Shown: in pieces, positions 25,720 through 34,546 of the stretch
Position numbering within the stretch: the stretch's first letter is position 1
Layout of the letters: every line of letters begins with the position of its first letter
Assembly: GCA_022819505.1 (NCBI GenBank)
Contig: JAJEHD010000003.1
Coordinates: 186,001-250,000 of the forward strand
Length of the DNA: 64,000 nucleotides
Source of the DNA: Acidimicrobiia bacterium
GTDB taxonomy: Bacteria; Actinomycetota; Acidimicrobiia; Acidimicrobiales; Aldehydirespiratoraceae
Reading direction: 5' to 3'
The notes under the pieces: generated by a model
Databases searched by the model: none
Seen by the model: only the letters and a program-made list of their open reading frames with translations
What the model was told of the DNA's origin: nothing
Translations under genes and position numbers: made by a program

Positions 25720-28110
25720 TCAGTTGTTGGGCATCACCGTGCTGACCCGAACCTCGTGGACCACGATGCCTATCGGCTCGGTCTCGGTGTAGTTGCCGGT
25801 GCCGTAGCCGCCAGTGCCACCGCTGCACACAACACGGAAGTCCCGTGTCCGGCAGGCGGCCGTCGCGGCGTGGTCCTCATTGAACAGCACCGCAGTATCG
25901 AGAGAATGGGGAAGCACACCGCTGAGATCATCGAGCAGTCCCACCTGCGACGGTGCCGTGACACCGGTGTGACGAAGGTCGATTCGGATGCAGTCCTTGT
26001 CTCTCATGCGTGCGTCATTCCTGGGCTCGTTGTACCAGTTCGGCCGGGGATCGCACTGACCGTTCTCAGGGGTCGCGACATTCAGTAGGTGGTCGATGAT
26101 CCCGTTGAGATAGTCGGCACGATAGTTCGTGCCCCATTCTCTACGACCGGATCGGTTGACCGCCCAGGCCCCAACACCGGTCAGCCGGTAGAACCCTGGG
26201 CGTGCAGGCGTCCACCGGCATGCTCTGCCGCCGGCTAGATCGCAGTGGATCTGGGTGGTCAGCTGAACAGATCGGGCTTCCAACTCTGCCGTCGTGGGCG
26301 GAGTGCTGAGCAACGATAGGCCGCGGGACTGGATCCTTCGCTCCTGTTCCGCTGTGGACAGACTGTCCCACCAAGCGAGAGCATCATTGCCGAACAGTTG
26401 TTCAATGGTGGTCCGATCACTGTCCGGCCACAGTTCTTCGACTATTACGTCCAGATATGGATCACTGTTGATTCTGCACTCAGCCGTCACCATCTGATCC
26501 ACGCTGCTGTACTGGGTGGCTTGGTCCACTGCGGAGAACGACCGCAAGCGCGGGTCGTCTCCTGACGCATCGGTAAGGTGCGGTGCCCTGTCGTGGGATC
26601 GGCCGATGAGACCGGCGCGGCCGTAGCTGTAGTACAGGAAGGGAACACTCCGGTTTCGCAGAGGGATGTCAAGGAACTGGACGAGGATCGGTGAGTTGAT
26701 GACGGCCAGTCTCGAGAAGTGGTTGCTTGTCCAGTCAATCCTTCCCCTGGGAGGGTCTATACAGACGGGGTGACTTCTGCAGGCTGCGTCAGCCGCAAGA
26801 TCCGCTGGAGTCATGACATCCCGGCATGCCGTAACGTCTGTGGCGAAGTCGCCCCTCACGCTAAGAATCTGCTTCTCCTTCTCGAAGCTGTGAATAACGG
26901 TGGGGATTGAGGGTGTGAGTTGACATTGCGCCGGAATGCTCCTGAAAGGCAGGATGAGGCATGGCGCGCATCCCTGGGTGCGCACCTCCTCGATTGTCGT
27001 TCTTGCCGGCTGCTGGGCGAAGGCGGCCTCTAGCGCCCGGCAGCGGATGGTGTCGGCGGTCAGGTTGCAGCCGCCGGTTGCGCTGGCTCGCTTGAGGCAC
27101 AGTGCCAGCGACGCGGTGGAGCACTCCGCTGGTGTTACATCAGTTCGATGGCAGCTGGGGATCAGGAACCGGGTGTCGAACGCACACCAGTAATCGCTCG
27201 AGGGCAAGCCACTGTTGTAGTTCTGTTGCAGCTCTACCAGCGGGGCGCCGGATACGGCTTGCGTACCGTCTGTATGTTGTGCCGGAGTGCCTGTGTCGTA
27301 ATCGGCTGTGCAGTCGATGCCGCCCGGGTTGTGAATGAAGTCGTTGCCGGCGTAATCCTCGCAGTCCATCACCAGGAACTCCGGAGCGCCCTGTCTGCAC
27401 GCCGGATGGGCTGCACTGGAGTAGGTCGGGGCCTGGTAGCAGGTGTTGAACTCGTTGCGGGGAATGTACCCGGTTGCACACGTCCAGGTACGGCGCTGAA
27501 CAGCCCGGCACTTGGCCGAGCCGCTGCGGTGCAGGCCGGCCGCGCACGCTATGGGATAGATCAGCCGGCAGCCGTCAAGTCCGGCGTCGGTGTACCGGAT
27601 GACCGTGTAGCCGGTGATGTTGAGGCAGGTGTTGTAGGTGGCGGGGTCGTTGATCTGCAGGACCCGTTCCTCGCAGAAGTCGGGATACCGGTCCATGCCC
27701 GGGATCAGCGGGTACTCGATCGCGTCGGCGTAGAGAACCGCCAGTTCTGGATACTCGGTCGCCAATCCCGCGGGAGGGACCGACAGCCGCATGTACTGCC
27801 CGGGGACCAGCGGACTCTCCGGGCAGGCCGGCAGCTCCAGGATGCACTCGGGCGCGGTCAGGAAGTCGCTGTCGCTGGGCTGGGGACTCCACAGTGTGGG
27901 ATTGGTCGGGCAGTTGTTGGGGGTGCCGTCTATCACGGTCGGGGGCGGAGGGGGTTGAGCCGCTACGGAGGCTTGGCCTGCGATGCCGTCCAGGGGATCC
28001 GGCAGGAGCTCAGGCTTCCAGGGGGATACCAGCGCCGCGAGGGCCAGCACCACGCACAGCAGCGGCTTCGCTGCTCGTCGCACCAGCCGGCGGGCGCGGC
28101 GGGCGGTCAC
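25720..28110 (-). CDS. secreted cysteine-rich protein, unknown function
   Basis: From GTG 28110 (overlapping the upstream stop as GTGA) the protein is 796 residues. It begins with a basic n-region (ARRARRLVRRAAK) and a hydrophobic signal segment (PLLCVVLALAALVSP), so export is expected. The mature part holds about 32 cysteines spread along the chain, with spacing that suggests many disulfides, and no repeat or domain I recognise. Base composition falls well below that of neighbours around 26.2-27.2 kb, a sign of different origin or constraint. It is the last gene of the transporter/LysM operon. The partner could be the upstream lipoprotein; the function is unknown. Confidence 0.75.
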   Translation of the reverse strand: MTARRARRLVRRAAKPLLCVVLALAALVSPWKPELLPDPLDGIAGQASVAAQPPPPPTVIDGTPNNCPTNPTLWSPQPSDSDFLTAPECILELPACPESPLVPGQYMRLSVPPAGLATEYPELAVLYADAIEYPLIPGMDRYPDFCEERVLQINDPATYNTCLNITGYTVIRYTDAGLDGCRLIYPIACAAGLHRSGSAKCRAVQRRTWTCATGYIPRNEFNTCYQAPTYSSAAHPACRQGAPEFLVMDCEDYAGNDFIHNPGGIDCTADYDTGTPAQHTDGTQAVSGAPLVELQQNYNSGLPSSDYWCAFDTRFLIPSCHRTDVTPAECSTASLALCLKRASATGGCNLTADTIRCRALEAAFAQQPARTTIEEVRTQGCAPCLILPFRSIPAQCQLTPSIPTVIHSFEKEKQILSVRGDFATDVTACRDVMTPADLAADAACRSHPVCIDPPRGRIDWTSNHFSRLAVINSPILVQFLDIPLRNRSVPFLYYSYGRAGLIGRSHDRAPHLTDASGDDPRLRSFSAVDQATQYSSVDQMVTAECRINSDPYLDVIVEELWPDSDRTTIEQLFGNDALAWWDSLSTAEQERRIQSRGLSLLSTPPTTAELEARSVQLTTQIHCDLAGGRACRWTPARPGFYRLTGVGAWAVNRSGRREWGTNYRADYLNGIIDHLLNVATPENGQCDPRPNWYNEPRNDARMRDKDCIRIDLRHTGVTAPSQVGLLDDLSGVLPHSLDTAVLFNEDHAATAACRTRDFRVVCSGGTGGYGTGNYTETEPIGIVVHEVRVSTVMPNN

Positions 28111-29054
28111 CGGGGCCAGTCCTTGGGGCATTCGTCGGGTCCGTCGGGTGGGGGCGACTCGCAGATCTCGTCGGCGGTGAGGATGGCGCCCAGCGGCTCC
28201 CAGATCTGGCCCTCGCCGATCCAGGTCTGCACGTGACCGTCCCATTCGAGGGCCCAGGCATCGAGCTCCCCGCAGTCCTCGGCCGGGCGGTGGGAGGCGT
28301 TGGACACCCGGTAGGAGATGTCGGCGACCTGGTCCTCCAGGCCGCGCGACACCGCGAGCAGGTAGGCCTGCAGGCGGGTCGGTGACTGGGCGGGCGCGAG
28401 CGTCTCGCCCGCCGCGCTCACCACGGAGGGATAGCCGGGCGTGACACAGGCAACCGACACCGCCGCGGTCGGGCTCACCGCCACGATCCACACCTCGTCC
28501 GGGTACGCGGCCGGTGCGGATCGGCGGGTCCCGGTGGCCAGGTAGGACGCGAGCACCGTCAAGTCATCGGTACGGGCGGGCTCCACCGTGGCCGTCGCCA
28601 CGCACAGCTGGGCCAGCGGGCTCGGATCGGCCAGGGCGCGCGATAGCTGGTGCTCGTAGCGCATCACCGTCAGCGCGGCCGCGGTGACGAAGTCGCCCAT
28701 CACCGCGATGTCGGCGCCCGCGGTCGGCTCGGCGATGCCGTCGAGCTCCCAGGCGGTGGCGCACGCCTCGGGCGGGAAGGCCCAGTCGAAGTCGGAGGTC
28801 CAAACGGGCAGGTGCTGGGCCCGGAGCCGGCCCAGGTCGGTGCTGGGCGCCGCGCCGGGGTCGAGGAAGCGCAGCAGGTCGCCCCCGGATGGGACCTCCA
28901 CCGCGGGCCGGTCGACGGCCGCGGCACGCTCGGGCGCGACGGGTTCGTCGTTGGCAACGCTGCCGCCCGTTAGCGGGCCGTCCGCGCACGCGATCGCGAC
29001 CAGCGCCACGACCACCGCCAGCGCGGCGCTCGCGAACCGGTCTGGTCGACCCAC
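28107..29054 (-). CDS. putative lipoprotein, unknown function
   Basis: The 315-residue protein opens with a lipoprotein signal (AALAVVVALVAIAC, with a lipobox cysteine near residue 23), followed by a Pro/Ala-rich stretch and a soluble domain with a few cysteines (CATAWE, LCVATAT, VACVTPG, DECPKDWP). I recognise no family. It sits 51 bases after the ABC ATPase gene and overlaps the cysteine-rich protein gene by 4 bases, so the two extracytoplasmic proteins are likely made together. Confidence 0.75.
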   Translation of the reverse strand: MGRPDRFASAALAVVVALVAIACADGPLTGGSVANDEPVAPERAAAVDRPAVEVPSGGDLLRFLDPGAAPSTDLGRLRAQHLPVWTSDFDWAFPPEACATAWELDGIAEPTAGADIAVMGDFVTAAALTVMRYEHQLSRALADPSPLAQLCVATATVEPARTDDLTVLASYLATGTRRSAPAAYPDEVWIVAVSPTAAVSVACVTPGYPSVVSAAGETLAPAQSPTRLQAYLLAVSRGLEDQVADISYRVSNASHRPAEDCGELDAWALEWDGHVQTWIGEGQIWEPLGAILTADEICESPPPDGPDECPKDWPR

Positions 29055-29105
29055 TGGGGGCGTGTCGAGTCGAAGTCGGCGACTCTGCCTGGCTCCCGCC
29101 GCCGG

Positions 29106-29873
29106 TTAGCCAGCTTGGGCGCCGAAGCGGACTGCGGCCTCCATGGAGTCGAACCGGCGCAGGACCTCGCCCTCCACGGCCCGCACGGCCGGGTCGTCGG
29201 GGTGGCGGGGGCGGGGCAGGTTGACGGGTATGTCGTCGAACACCACGCCGCCGGGGCGCAGCATAACGATCCGGTCGGCCAACTCGACGGCCTCGGACAC
29301 GTCGTGGGTGACGAACAGGGCGGTCTTGCGGGTGTGCAGCCACACTCTCTGGAGGTACTCGCGCAGCGACCGGCCGGTGAGGGCGTCCATGTGGCTGAAG
29401 GGCTCGTCCATCAACAGGATGTCGGGGTTCACCAGGAACGCCCGGGCGATGCCGACTCTCTGCTGCATCCCCGCCGACAGCTGCGACGGGTACAGGTGGG
29501 CGACCTCGTTGAGCCCCACCATGGTCAGGTAGAACTCGGCCTCTCGCCGCGACCGGTCCGACTTGCGGTCCTGGACGTAGAGCATGTTGTTCAACACGGT
29601 GCGCCACGGCAGCAGCCGGGGCTCCTGGAACACGTAGCCGACCTGGGCGGGCACGCCGTCCTGCACGGCCCGCACCGAGCCCGAGGTGGGGGTCTCCACG
29701 CCGGCCACGATGTTGAGCAGCGTGGTCTTGCCGCTGCCGGAGGGGCCCAGCACGGCCACGAACACGTTCCCGGTGACCGACATGTTCACCCCGCCGAGGG
29801 CCTGCACCCGGTGCGGGTAGGTGATCGTCGGGGGGTAGATCTTGGTCAGGTTCTCTATCAGGACAGTCGCCAT
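29106..29873 (-). CDS. ABC transporter ATP-binding protein (nitrate/sulfonate/taurine type)
   Basis: The 255-residue ATPase has Walker A GPSGSGKTT, the Q-loop in YVFQEPRLLPWRTV, the signature-like QLSAGMQQRVGIARA (S-A-G-M rather than S-G-G-Q), Walker B ILLMDEPFSHMDAL, and the H-loop VTHDVSEAVELADR. The LLPWR segment is typical of the TauB/SsuB group. It powers the two permeases encoded upstream in the same operon, on the cytoplasmic face of the membrane. Confidence 0.9.
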   Translation of the reverse strand: MATVLIENLTKIYPPTITYPHRVQALGGVNMSVTGNVFVAVLGPSGSGKTTLLNIVAGVETPTSGSVRAVQDGVPAQVGYVFQEPRLLPWRTVLNNMLYVQDRKSDRSRREAEFYLTMVGLNEVAHLYPSQLSAGMQQRVGIARAFLVNPDILLMDEPFSHMDALTGRSLREYLQRVWLHTRKTALFVTHDVSEAVELADRIVMLRPGGVVFDDIPVNLPRPRHPDDPAVRAVEGEVLRRFDSMEAAVRFGAQAG

Positions 29874-29941
29874 TGGTCTTCCTTGGGTCTAGGCGGTCTC
29901 GGTGATGTGCGGTGCGCCGATCAGCGGGTCAGCCGGGGGCC

Positions 29942-30937
29942 TCACATGCCCCAGTCCTCGGCGAAGGACAGCGTCGGCTTCTGGTTCCACTGGAACGCGT
30001 GGCGCTCGAGGCGTCGCAGCACGAGCCGGTCGAGCAGGGTGATCAGCAGCACGAACAGCAGGATCCAGCCCACGAAGCCGGCGTAGCGCAGGGCGTCGTA
30101 CCAGAGCCGGGCCCGCCAGCCGACGCCGGCGGTGGCGCTGAACCACTCCACGATGAGCAGGCTGTTCCATCCGGTGGTGAACGCCAGCCGCACACCGGTG
30201 AAGGCGTTGGGGAGGGTCCCGCCCAGCAGCAGGTCGACGACCTGGTTGCGGCGCGACACCTGGTACGCCTTGGACATCTCCATGAGCGCCGGGTCGATGC
30301 TGCGCACGCCGGAGCTGAAGTTGATGGCCACGAACGGGATGGCGGTCAACACGACGGCCACGATCGGGGCGGTGGAGGTGAGGCCGAACCACAGCGACGC
30401 CAGGAAGGCCCACACCACCGCGGGCAGCGCCAGCAGCACCAGGGTGGTGTCGTTGAGCAGCCCCCGCACCCAGCTCGAGGTGCCGAGCGCCAGTCCCAGC
30501 ACCGCCCCGGCGGGGATCCCGATGGCCAGCCCGATGGCGTAGCGCTGCAGGCTGAGGCCGAGCGGACCCCAGAACTCGCCGACGAGCATGCCGCCGTGGG
30601 AGCCGCCGGTGACCTCGGTCCACATGAACGACACGACCTTCTCGATGCTGGGAACCCGGTCGCTGGCCACGGTGAGGTACTGCCAGACGGCCAGCAGGAT
30701 CGCGAAGGCGATCAGCTGCACCACCCAGGGCCGGCGCAGCGCCCGGCGGGGCGCCGAGTAGCCGGCGTCGCCGGCCGGGCGCAGGTCGCCGACGGGCAGG
30801 GTGGGGAGCTCCTGGAACCCGCTGGCGAAGGTCGTGGGATCGTTCGGCCTCGGCGGGGCGGGAGCACCGCGGGGGACCTGGCCGTAGGGGTCGTTGGGCC
30901 CCGGCGGTGCCGGCGGTCTCTGGGCGACATCAGTCAT
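29942..30937 (-). CDS. ABC transporter permease (TauC/SsuC-like)
   Basis: The 331-residue permease has a proline-rich cytoplasmic N-terminus of about 75 residues, then six or so membrane segments and a coupling-loop region (ALMEMSKAYQVSRRNQV, then LLGGTLPNAFTGVRLAF) of the binding-protein-dependent type. With the second permease at 31015 it likely forms a heterodimeric channel. A 68-base gap separates it from the ATPase gene. Confidence 0.87.
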   Translation of the reverse strand: MTDVAQRPPAPPGPNDPYGQVPRGAPAPPRPNDPTTFASGFQELPTLPVGDLRPAGDAGYSAPRRALRRPWVVQLIAFAILLAVWQYLTVASDRVPSIEKVVSFMWTEVTGGSHGGMLVGEFWGPLGLSLQRYAIGLAIGIPAGAVLGLALGTSSWVRGLLNDTTLVLLALPAVVWAFLASLWFGLTSTAPIVAVVLTAIPFVAINFSSGVRSIDPALMEMSKAYQVSRRNQVVDLLLGGTLPNAFTGVRLAFTTGWNSLLIVEWFSATAGVGWRARLWYDALRYAGFVGWILLFVLLITLLDRLVLRRLERHAFQWNQKPTLSFAEDWGM

Positions 30938-31014
30938 GGGTCATCGGGCCTCGGTGTCGGCGGGTCTTGCGGGGGCGCCAGTCGTTCATCGTTCGGCTCA
31001 CGTGTCGGCGGGCG

Positions 31015-31839
31015 CTACGCGGTGCGCCCCTGTAGTCGGCGTTCGATCTGGCGGAAGACGAGGTTCTCGAAGATGAGCATCACGGCGATGTACAGCACGG
31101 TCCAGGCGATCATGCCGCGCACGTCGTAGCTCTCGAAGCTGCGGCGGATCTGGAAGCCGACGCCCTCCGACGCGGCGAAGATCTCGGTGAGGAGCTCCAT
31201 GCGCCACGCCACCGCGAAGGCCAGCCGGGCCCCGGCCAGCACCGAGATCAGCGACGACGGCAACAGCACGCCGGTGATGATCTGGGACCGGGTGCGGCCG
31301 AACGACTCGCTCATCACGATGAGGCGGCGGTCCACGCCGGTGAGCCCCTGGGCGACGTTCATCATGATGTAGGGGGTGGCCACCACCGCGGTGGTGATGA
31401 CCGGCCCCAGCGACGACACCCCGAACACGACCAGGGTGAGGATGGCCAGCGCCACGATGGGCGTGCTCACCGTGAACTGGACGATGGTGCGCAGCAGGGT
31501 CCGCCACCAGGCGTTGTAGGCGATCAGCCAGCCCAGACCGCAGCTGACCACCGCGGCGAGCAGGAAGCCGGCGAGCACCCGGAACAGGCTGGCCTGCATG
31601 TGGGTGCGGAAGTCCTGCTCGGTGATGATCGTCCACGACTCGGCCGCCACGACGTGGGGCTCGGGCAGCTGCCGGGGATTGAAGACCACCCGTGAGAAGA
31701 AGTACCAGACGACGATGAACGCCACCCAGCCGATCAGGACGCTGAACCGGAACAGCCAGCGGCGGGCCATCGCCCGGCGCATCTCGCGCGCCGACAGCTC
31801 CGATATGGCGTCGGGCGTGACTGAGGGGACGGTCAACAT
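31015..31839 (-). CDS. ABC transporter permease (TauC/SsuC-like)
   Basis: The 274-residue permease has a short basic cytoplasmic N-terminus, about six membrane segments and the coupling loop VMSESFGRTRSQIITGVLLP, with SLISVLAGARLAFAVAW following. It is a partner for the permease at 29942. The substrate-binding lipoprotein gene lies 15 bases upstream. Confidence 0.87.
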   Translation of the reverse strand: MLTVPSVTPDAISELSAREMRRAMARRWLFRFSVLIGWVAFIVVWYFFSRVVFNPRQLPEPHVVAAESWTIITEQDFRTHMQASLFRVLAGFLLAAVVSCGLGWLIAYNAWWRTLLRTIVQFTVSTPIVALAILTLVVFGVSSLGPVITTAVVATPYIMMNVAQGLTGVDRRLIVMSESFGRTRSQIITGVLLPSSLISVLAGARLAFAVAWRMELLTEIFAASEGVGFQIRRSFESYDVRGMIAWTVLYIAVMLIFENLVFRQIERRLQGRTA

Positions 31840-31854
31840 GGGCTCTGTCCTGTT

Positions 31855-32943
31855 CTAGGAGGCCGCCGAGAAGGACAGGTCCAACTCGGGTTCTAGGGCG
31901 TCGTCGGGCACCAGCCCGAGTCCTTGCATCCGGGCGAAGATGCCGGTCTGGATCTCTGAGTCCGCTGGTGTCAGGTACACCGACGGCAGCACCCAGTCGT
32001 AGGCGGTCGCGTAGTCGGTCATCCACGCGATCTCCTCGTCGGTCTGCACCGAGAGGAGGTGCGGGTAGCTGGCGATGAGCGCGTCCTTCTGCGCCGCCCA
32101 GTTCTGGAGGCCCACCTCCCACAGCCCCAGCAGCGCGCCGACCGCGTCGCGGTGGCCGGCCAGCCACTGCTTGTCGGCGATGAAGGCCTCGGCGACGGGC
32201 GGCACCCCGGGCTCGCCGGTCACCTCGTCGGCGTAGATCTCGGCGGCCGGCTTGCCGCCGTACAGCGGGCGCAGACGGCCCTCGGCCAGGCCCGAGACGC
32301 TGAAGTCGGGCAGGCAGATGCAGGCATCGACATCGCCTCGCATCACCAGGTCGGCCACGCTGGCCGACTCCACCACCACCAGCTCGAAGTCGGGGCTGTC
32401 GACCCGGAACTCCAGGCCGTACATCTCGTCGGCGATCACGCCCCACAGCAGGGCCGAGCCCAGGGCGCTGTCGACGGTGATGCGGGTCTCTACGAGATCC
32501 TCGAGCGTCTCGGCCATGGAGGTGCGCCGCACCCCCAGGAAGCTGCGGTCGGTGGTGAACCGGCCCACCACCACCGGCTCGCGGTCGGACTGCTCCACGA
32601 ACTGGGGCACCTCCAGCGCGTTGATCACCACGACGTCGGCGTGGCCGCCGGCGAAGGCCGAGAACTGGTCGAACGGGCTGCTGGCCTCGATGCGGATGTT
32701 GTGGGTCGCTTCCCACTGGGCGACGGTGCCGGAGTCCTTGAGCCACTCCCACACCGGGTCGGGGGCCAGGGCCAGGCGGATGCGCACCGGATCGGGCCGC
32801 GGGGGGCTCAACTCCTGAGCAGGAGCACCGGCCTGCGCGGTCACGGTCGTGCTGCCCCCACTGCCGCCCCCGCAGGCAACCGCCAGCACCGCGGCCAGAG
32901 CAGCCGTTGCGCCGAGGATCCTGGTCGAACGGGAGCGGGCCAT
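31855..32943 (-). CDS. substrate-binding lipoprotein (NMT1/SsuA-like)
   Basis: The 362-residue protein has a lipoprotein signal (LAAVLAVACGGG) and an NMT1-like binding domain: WEWLKDSGTVAQWEATHNI, then GGHADVVVINALEVPQFVE, and ETRITVDSALGSALLW. Proteins of this type present sulfonates, nitrate or thiamine precursors to a cognate permease. It is placed directly before the two permeases and probably delivers their substrate. The identity of the ligand cannot be read. Confidence 0.85.
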   Translation of the reverse strand: MARSRSTRILGATAALAAVLAVACGGGSGGSTTVTAQAGAPAQELSPPRPDPVRIRLALAPDPVWEWLKDSGTVAQWEATHNIRIEASSPFDQFSAFAGGHADVVVINALEVPQFVEQSDREPVVVGRFTTDRSFLGVRRTSMAETLEDLVETRITVDSALGSALLWGVIADEMYGLEFRVDSPDFELVVVESASVADLVMRGDVDACICLPDFSVSGLAEGRLRPLYGGKPAAEIYADEVTGEPGVPPVAEAFIADKQWLAGHRDAVGALLGLWEVGLQNWAAQKDALIASYPHLLSVQTDEEIAWMTDYATAYDWVLPSVYLTPADSEIQTGIFARMQGLGLVPDDALEPELDLSFSAAS

Positions 32944-32947
32944 CGGT

Positions 32948-34546
32948 CTATGAGGCGGGAGCCAGCCAGTCGGTGGTGCTGCGCATGCAGCCCCAGTAGT
33001 TGAGCACGCATGCCGGGTCGGCCTCCAGCACCCGGAACCGGTCCCAGCCGTACGGGCTGCTCTCGTCGAACGTGATGAGCGTGCCGTACTCGGTGTCGTA
33101 GCTGGTCTGGTGCATGGCGGCCATGAAGGACTCTCTGGTGAGCGTGCCGCCGGCCTGTGCCGCCCGGGTCATGGCGCTGAAGGTGACGTCGAGGTAGTCG
33201 CAGGTGGCCTGCAGGAGGCTCCACGCGTCGGTGTGGTGGCGATGCGAGAACGTCGGGGCGTTGCTGGCGGTGTTGCGCAACGACATGCAGCTGCGGTCCA
33301 GCTCGGGGATGGCGTCTCCCGCGGCGCGGCGGGCGCTCACGGACACGAGGTTCCCGGCCTGGCGCTCGGGTGCCTCGGTGAGGGTGAGGGTGGCGGGCTG
33401 GATGTCGTTGATGATCCACGTCGGCGTCCAGTCGACCAGCTCGGCCGCTCGCATGAAGCGGCGCACGTCGGACCAGTCGGCCGTGGTCACCACCGCGGTG
33501 ACGTCGGAATCCCTGAAACTCTCGGCTGCATCGACGTAGAAGGCCTCCACCATCTCCAGCACCTCGGCCACCTCGGGCGGGAGAGCGGACAGCTTCATCT
33601 CGGCCTCCCGCTGCTCGGATTCCGACAGGCCGGACTCGAGCAACCGCACCTGCTTCTCGGCCACCAGGACGGCCAGGTTGCTGGCCGGGCTGATCGCGCT
33701 GGTGACAAGGTCGAGTCCGCGGGATCGGAGCGTCTGTTCGATGATGGATGGATCGGTGGCCTGGTCGGTGGCGCCGTGCAGCAGGCCCACCGGCTCGCTC
33801 ATGTCGAGCAGGTTGGTCTGCAGCGCAATGTCGACGCTGCTGGTGAGCAGATACTCGGTGGAGCCGTCGTCGGCGTAGAAGCGGCCGCCGGCGGCCTCGA
33901 AGGTGGCTGACGGCGCGGAGGCGTAGAGGCCGATGGTCGGGACCTGCGCGGCGGTCGTGACGCAGTTGAGCAGGCTCGCGTCGGCCCGCAGGACGAAGCT
34001 GAAGAGCACATTCTGCTGGGGCAGCTCGACACAGACCTCGGTGATGGACTCGGTGGCGTTGCCCAGGTCCCACAGATACGAGTGGAACTCCACGCAGCGG
34101 CCGCCGATCCCGCCGTGGAAGTTGACCTCGTTGACGTAGGCCTCGATGACCCGTCCCGGTTCTTCGATGATGAGGCTCTCGAGGCCCGCATCGTCGAGCG
34201 ACGCGAGGTCCGCGCCCATGTAGGCGATGCGGATCGGTTCGGACGCCGCCGACGAGTCGCAGGGGTTCTCGCCCTGCACGACTTGGGGGTTTCCCCGGGC
34301 GGCGGCGATGCCGGCACCGGGCCGGGTGAACATGAACTCGCCGGCCGGGGCCGGTTCGGCGGCGGCGTTCCCGGAGGTTCCCGCTTCGACCTGGGGGGTG
34401 CTGTCGCCGCCGCCGCATGCTGCCGCCAGCAGGCTCAGAACGGCCACAGCACCACCGAGCGCGAGGGCCCGAGCACGGCGCAGCGTGGGGGTGCGCGGGC
34501 GTGCCGGCGCGCGTTCCGGCGAGGGGAAGGGGGGATCGGATGTCAT
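32948..34546 (-). CDS. substrate-binding lipoprotein (branched-chain amino acid/urea-type fold)
   Basis: From ATG 34546 (its A is the last base of the upstream stop) the protein is 532 residues. It has a lipoprotein signal (AVAVLSLLAAACGGG) and a periplasmic-binding-protein-like body: PIRIAYMGADLASLDD, then YVNEVNFHGGIGGRCVEF, and a C-terminal DYLDVTFSAMTRAAQ. This resembles the LivJ/UrtA group (Peripla_BP_6), which does not usually pair with TauBC-type permeases, so it may act as a sensor or serve another transporter. It is cotranscribed between the LysM protein and the NMT1-like binding protein. Confidence 0.78.
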   Translation of the reverse strand: MTSDPPFPSPERAPARPRTPTLRRARALALGGAVAVLSLLAAACGGGDSTPQVEAGTSGNAAAEPAPAGEFMFTRPGAGIAAARGNPQVVQGENPCDSSAASEPIRIAYMGADLASLDDAGLESLIIEEPGRVIEAYVNEVNFHGGIGGRCVEFHSYLWDLGNATESITEVCVELPQQNVLFSFVLRADASLLNCVTTAAQVPTIGLYASAPSATFEAAGGRFYADDGSTEYLLTSSVDIALQTNLLDMSEPVGLLHGATDQATDPSIIEQTLRSRGLDLVTSAISPASNLAVLVAEKQVRLLESGLSESEQREAEMKLSALPPEVAEVLEMVEAFYVDAAESFRDSDVTAVVTTADWSDVRRFMRAAELVDWTPTWIINDIQPATLTLTEAPERQAGNLVSVSARRAAGDAIPELDRSCMSLRNTASNAPTFSHRHHTDAWSLLQATCDYLDVTFSAMTRAAQAGGTLTRESFMAAMHQTSYDTEYGTLITFDESSPYGWDRFRVLEADPACVLNYWGCMRSTTDWLAPAS

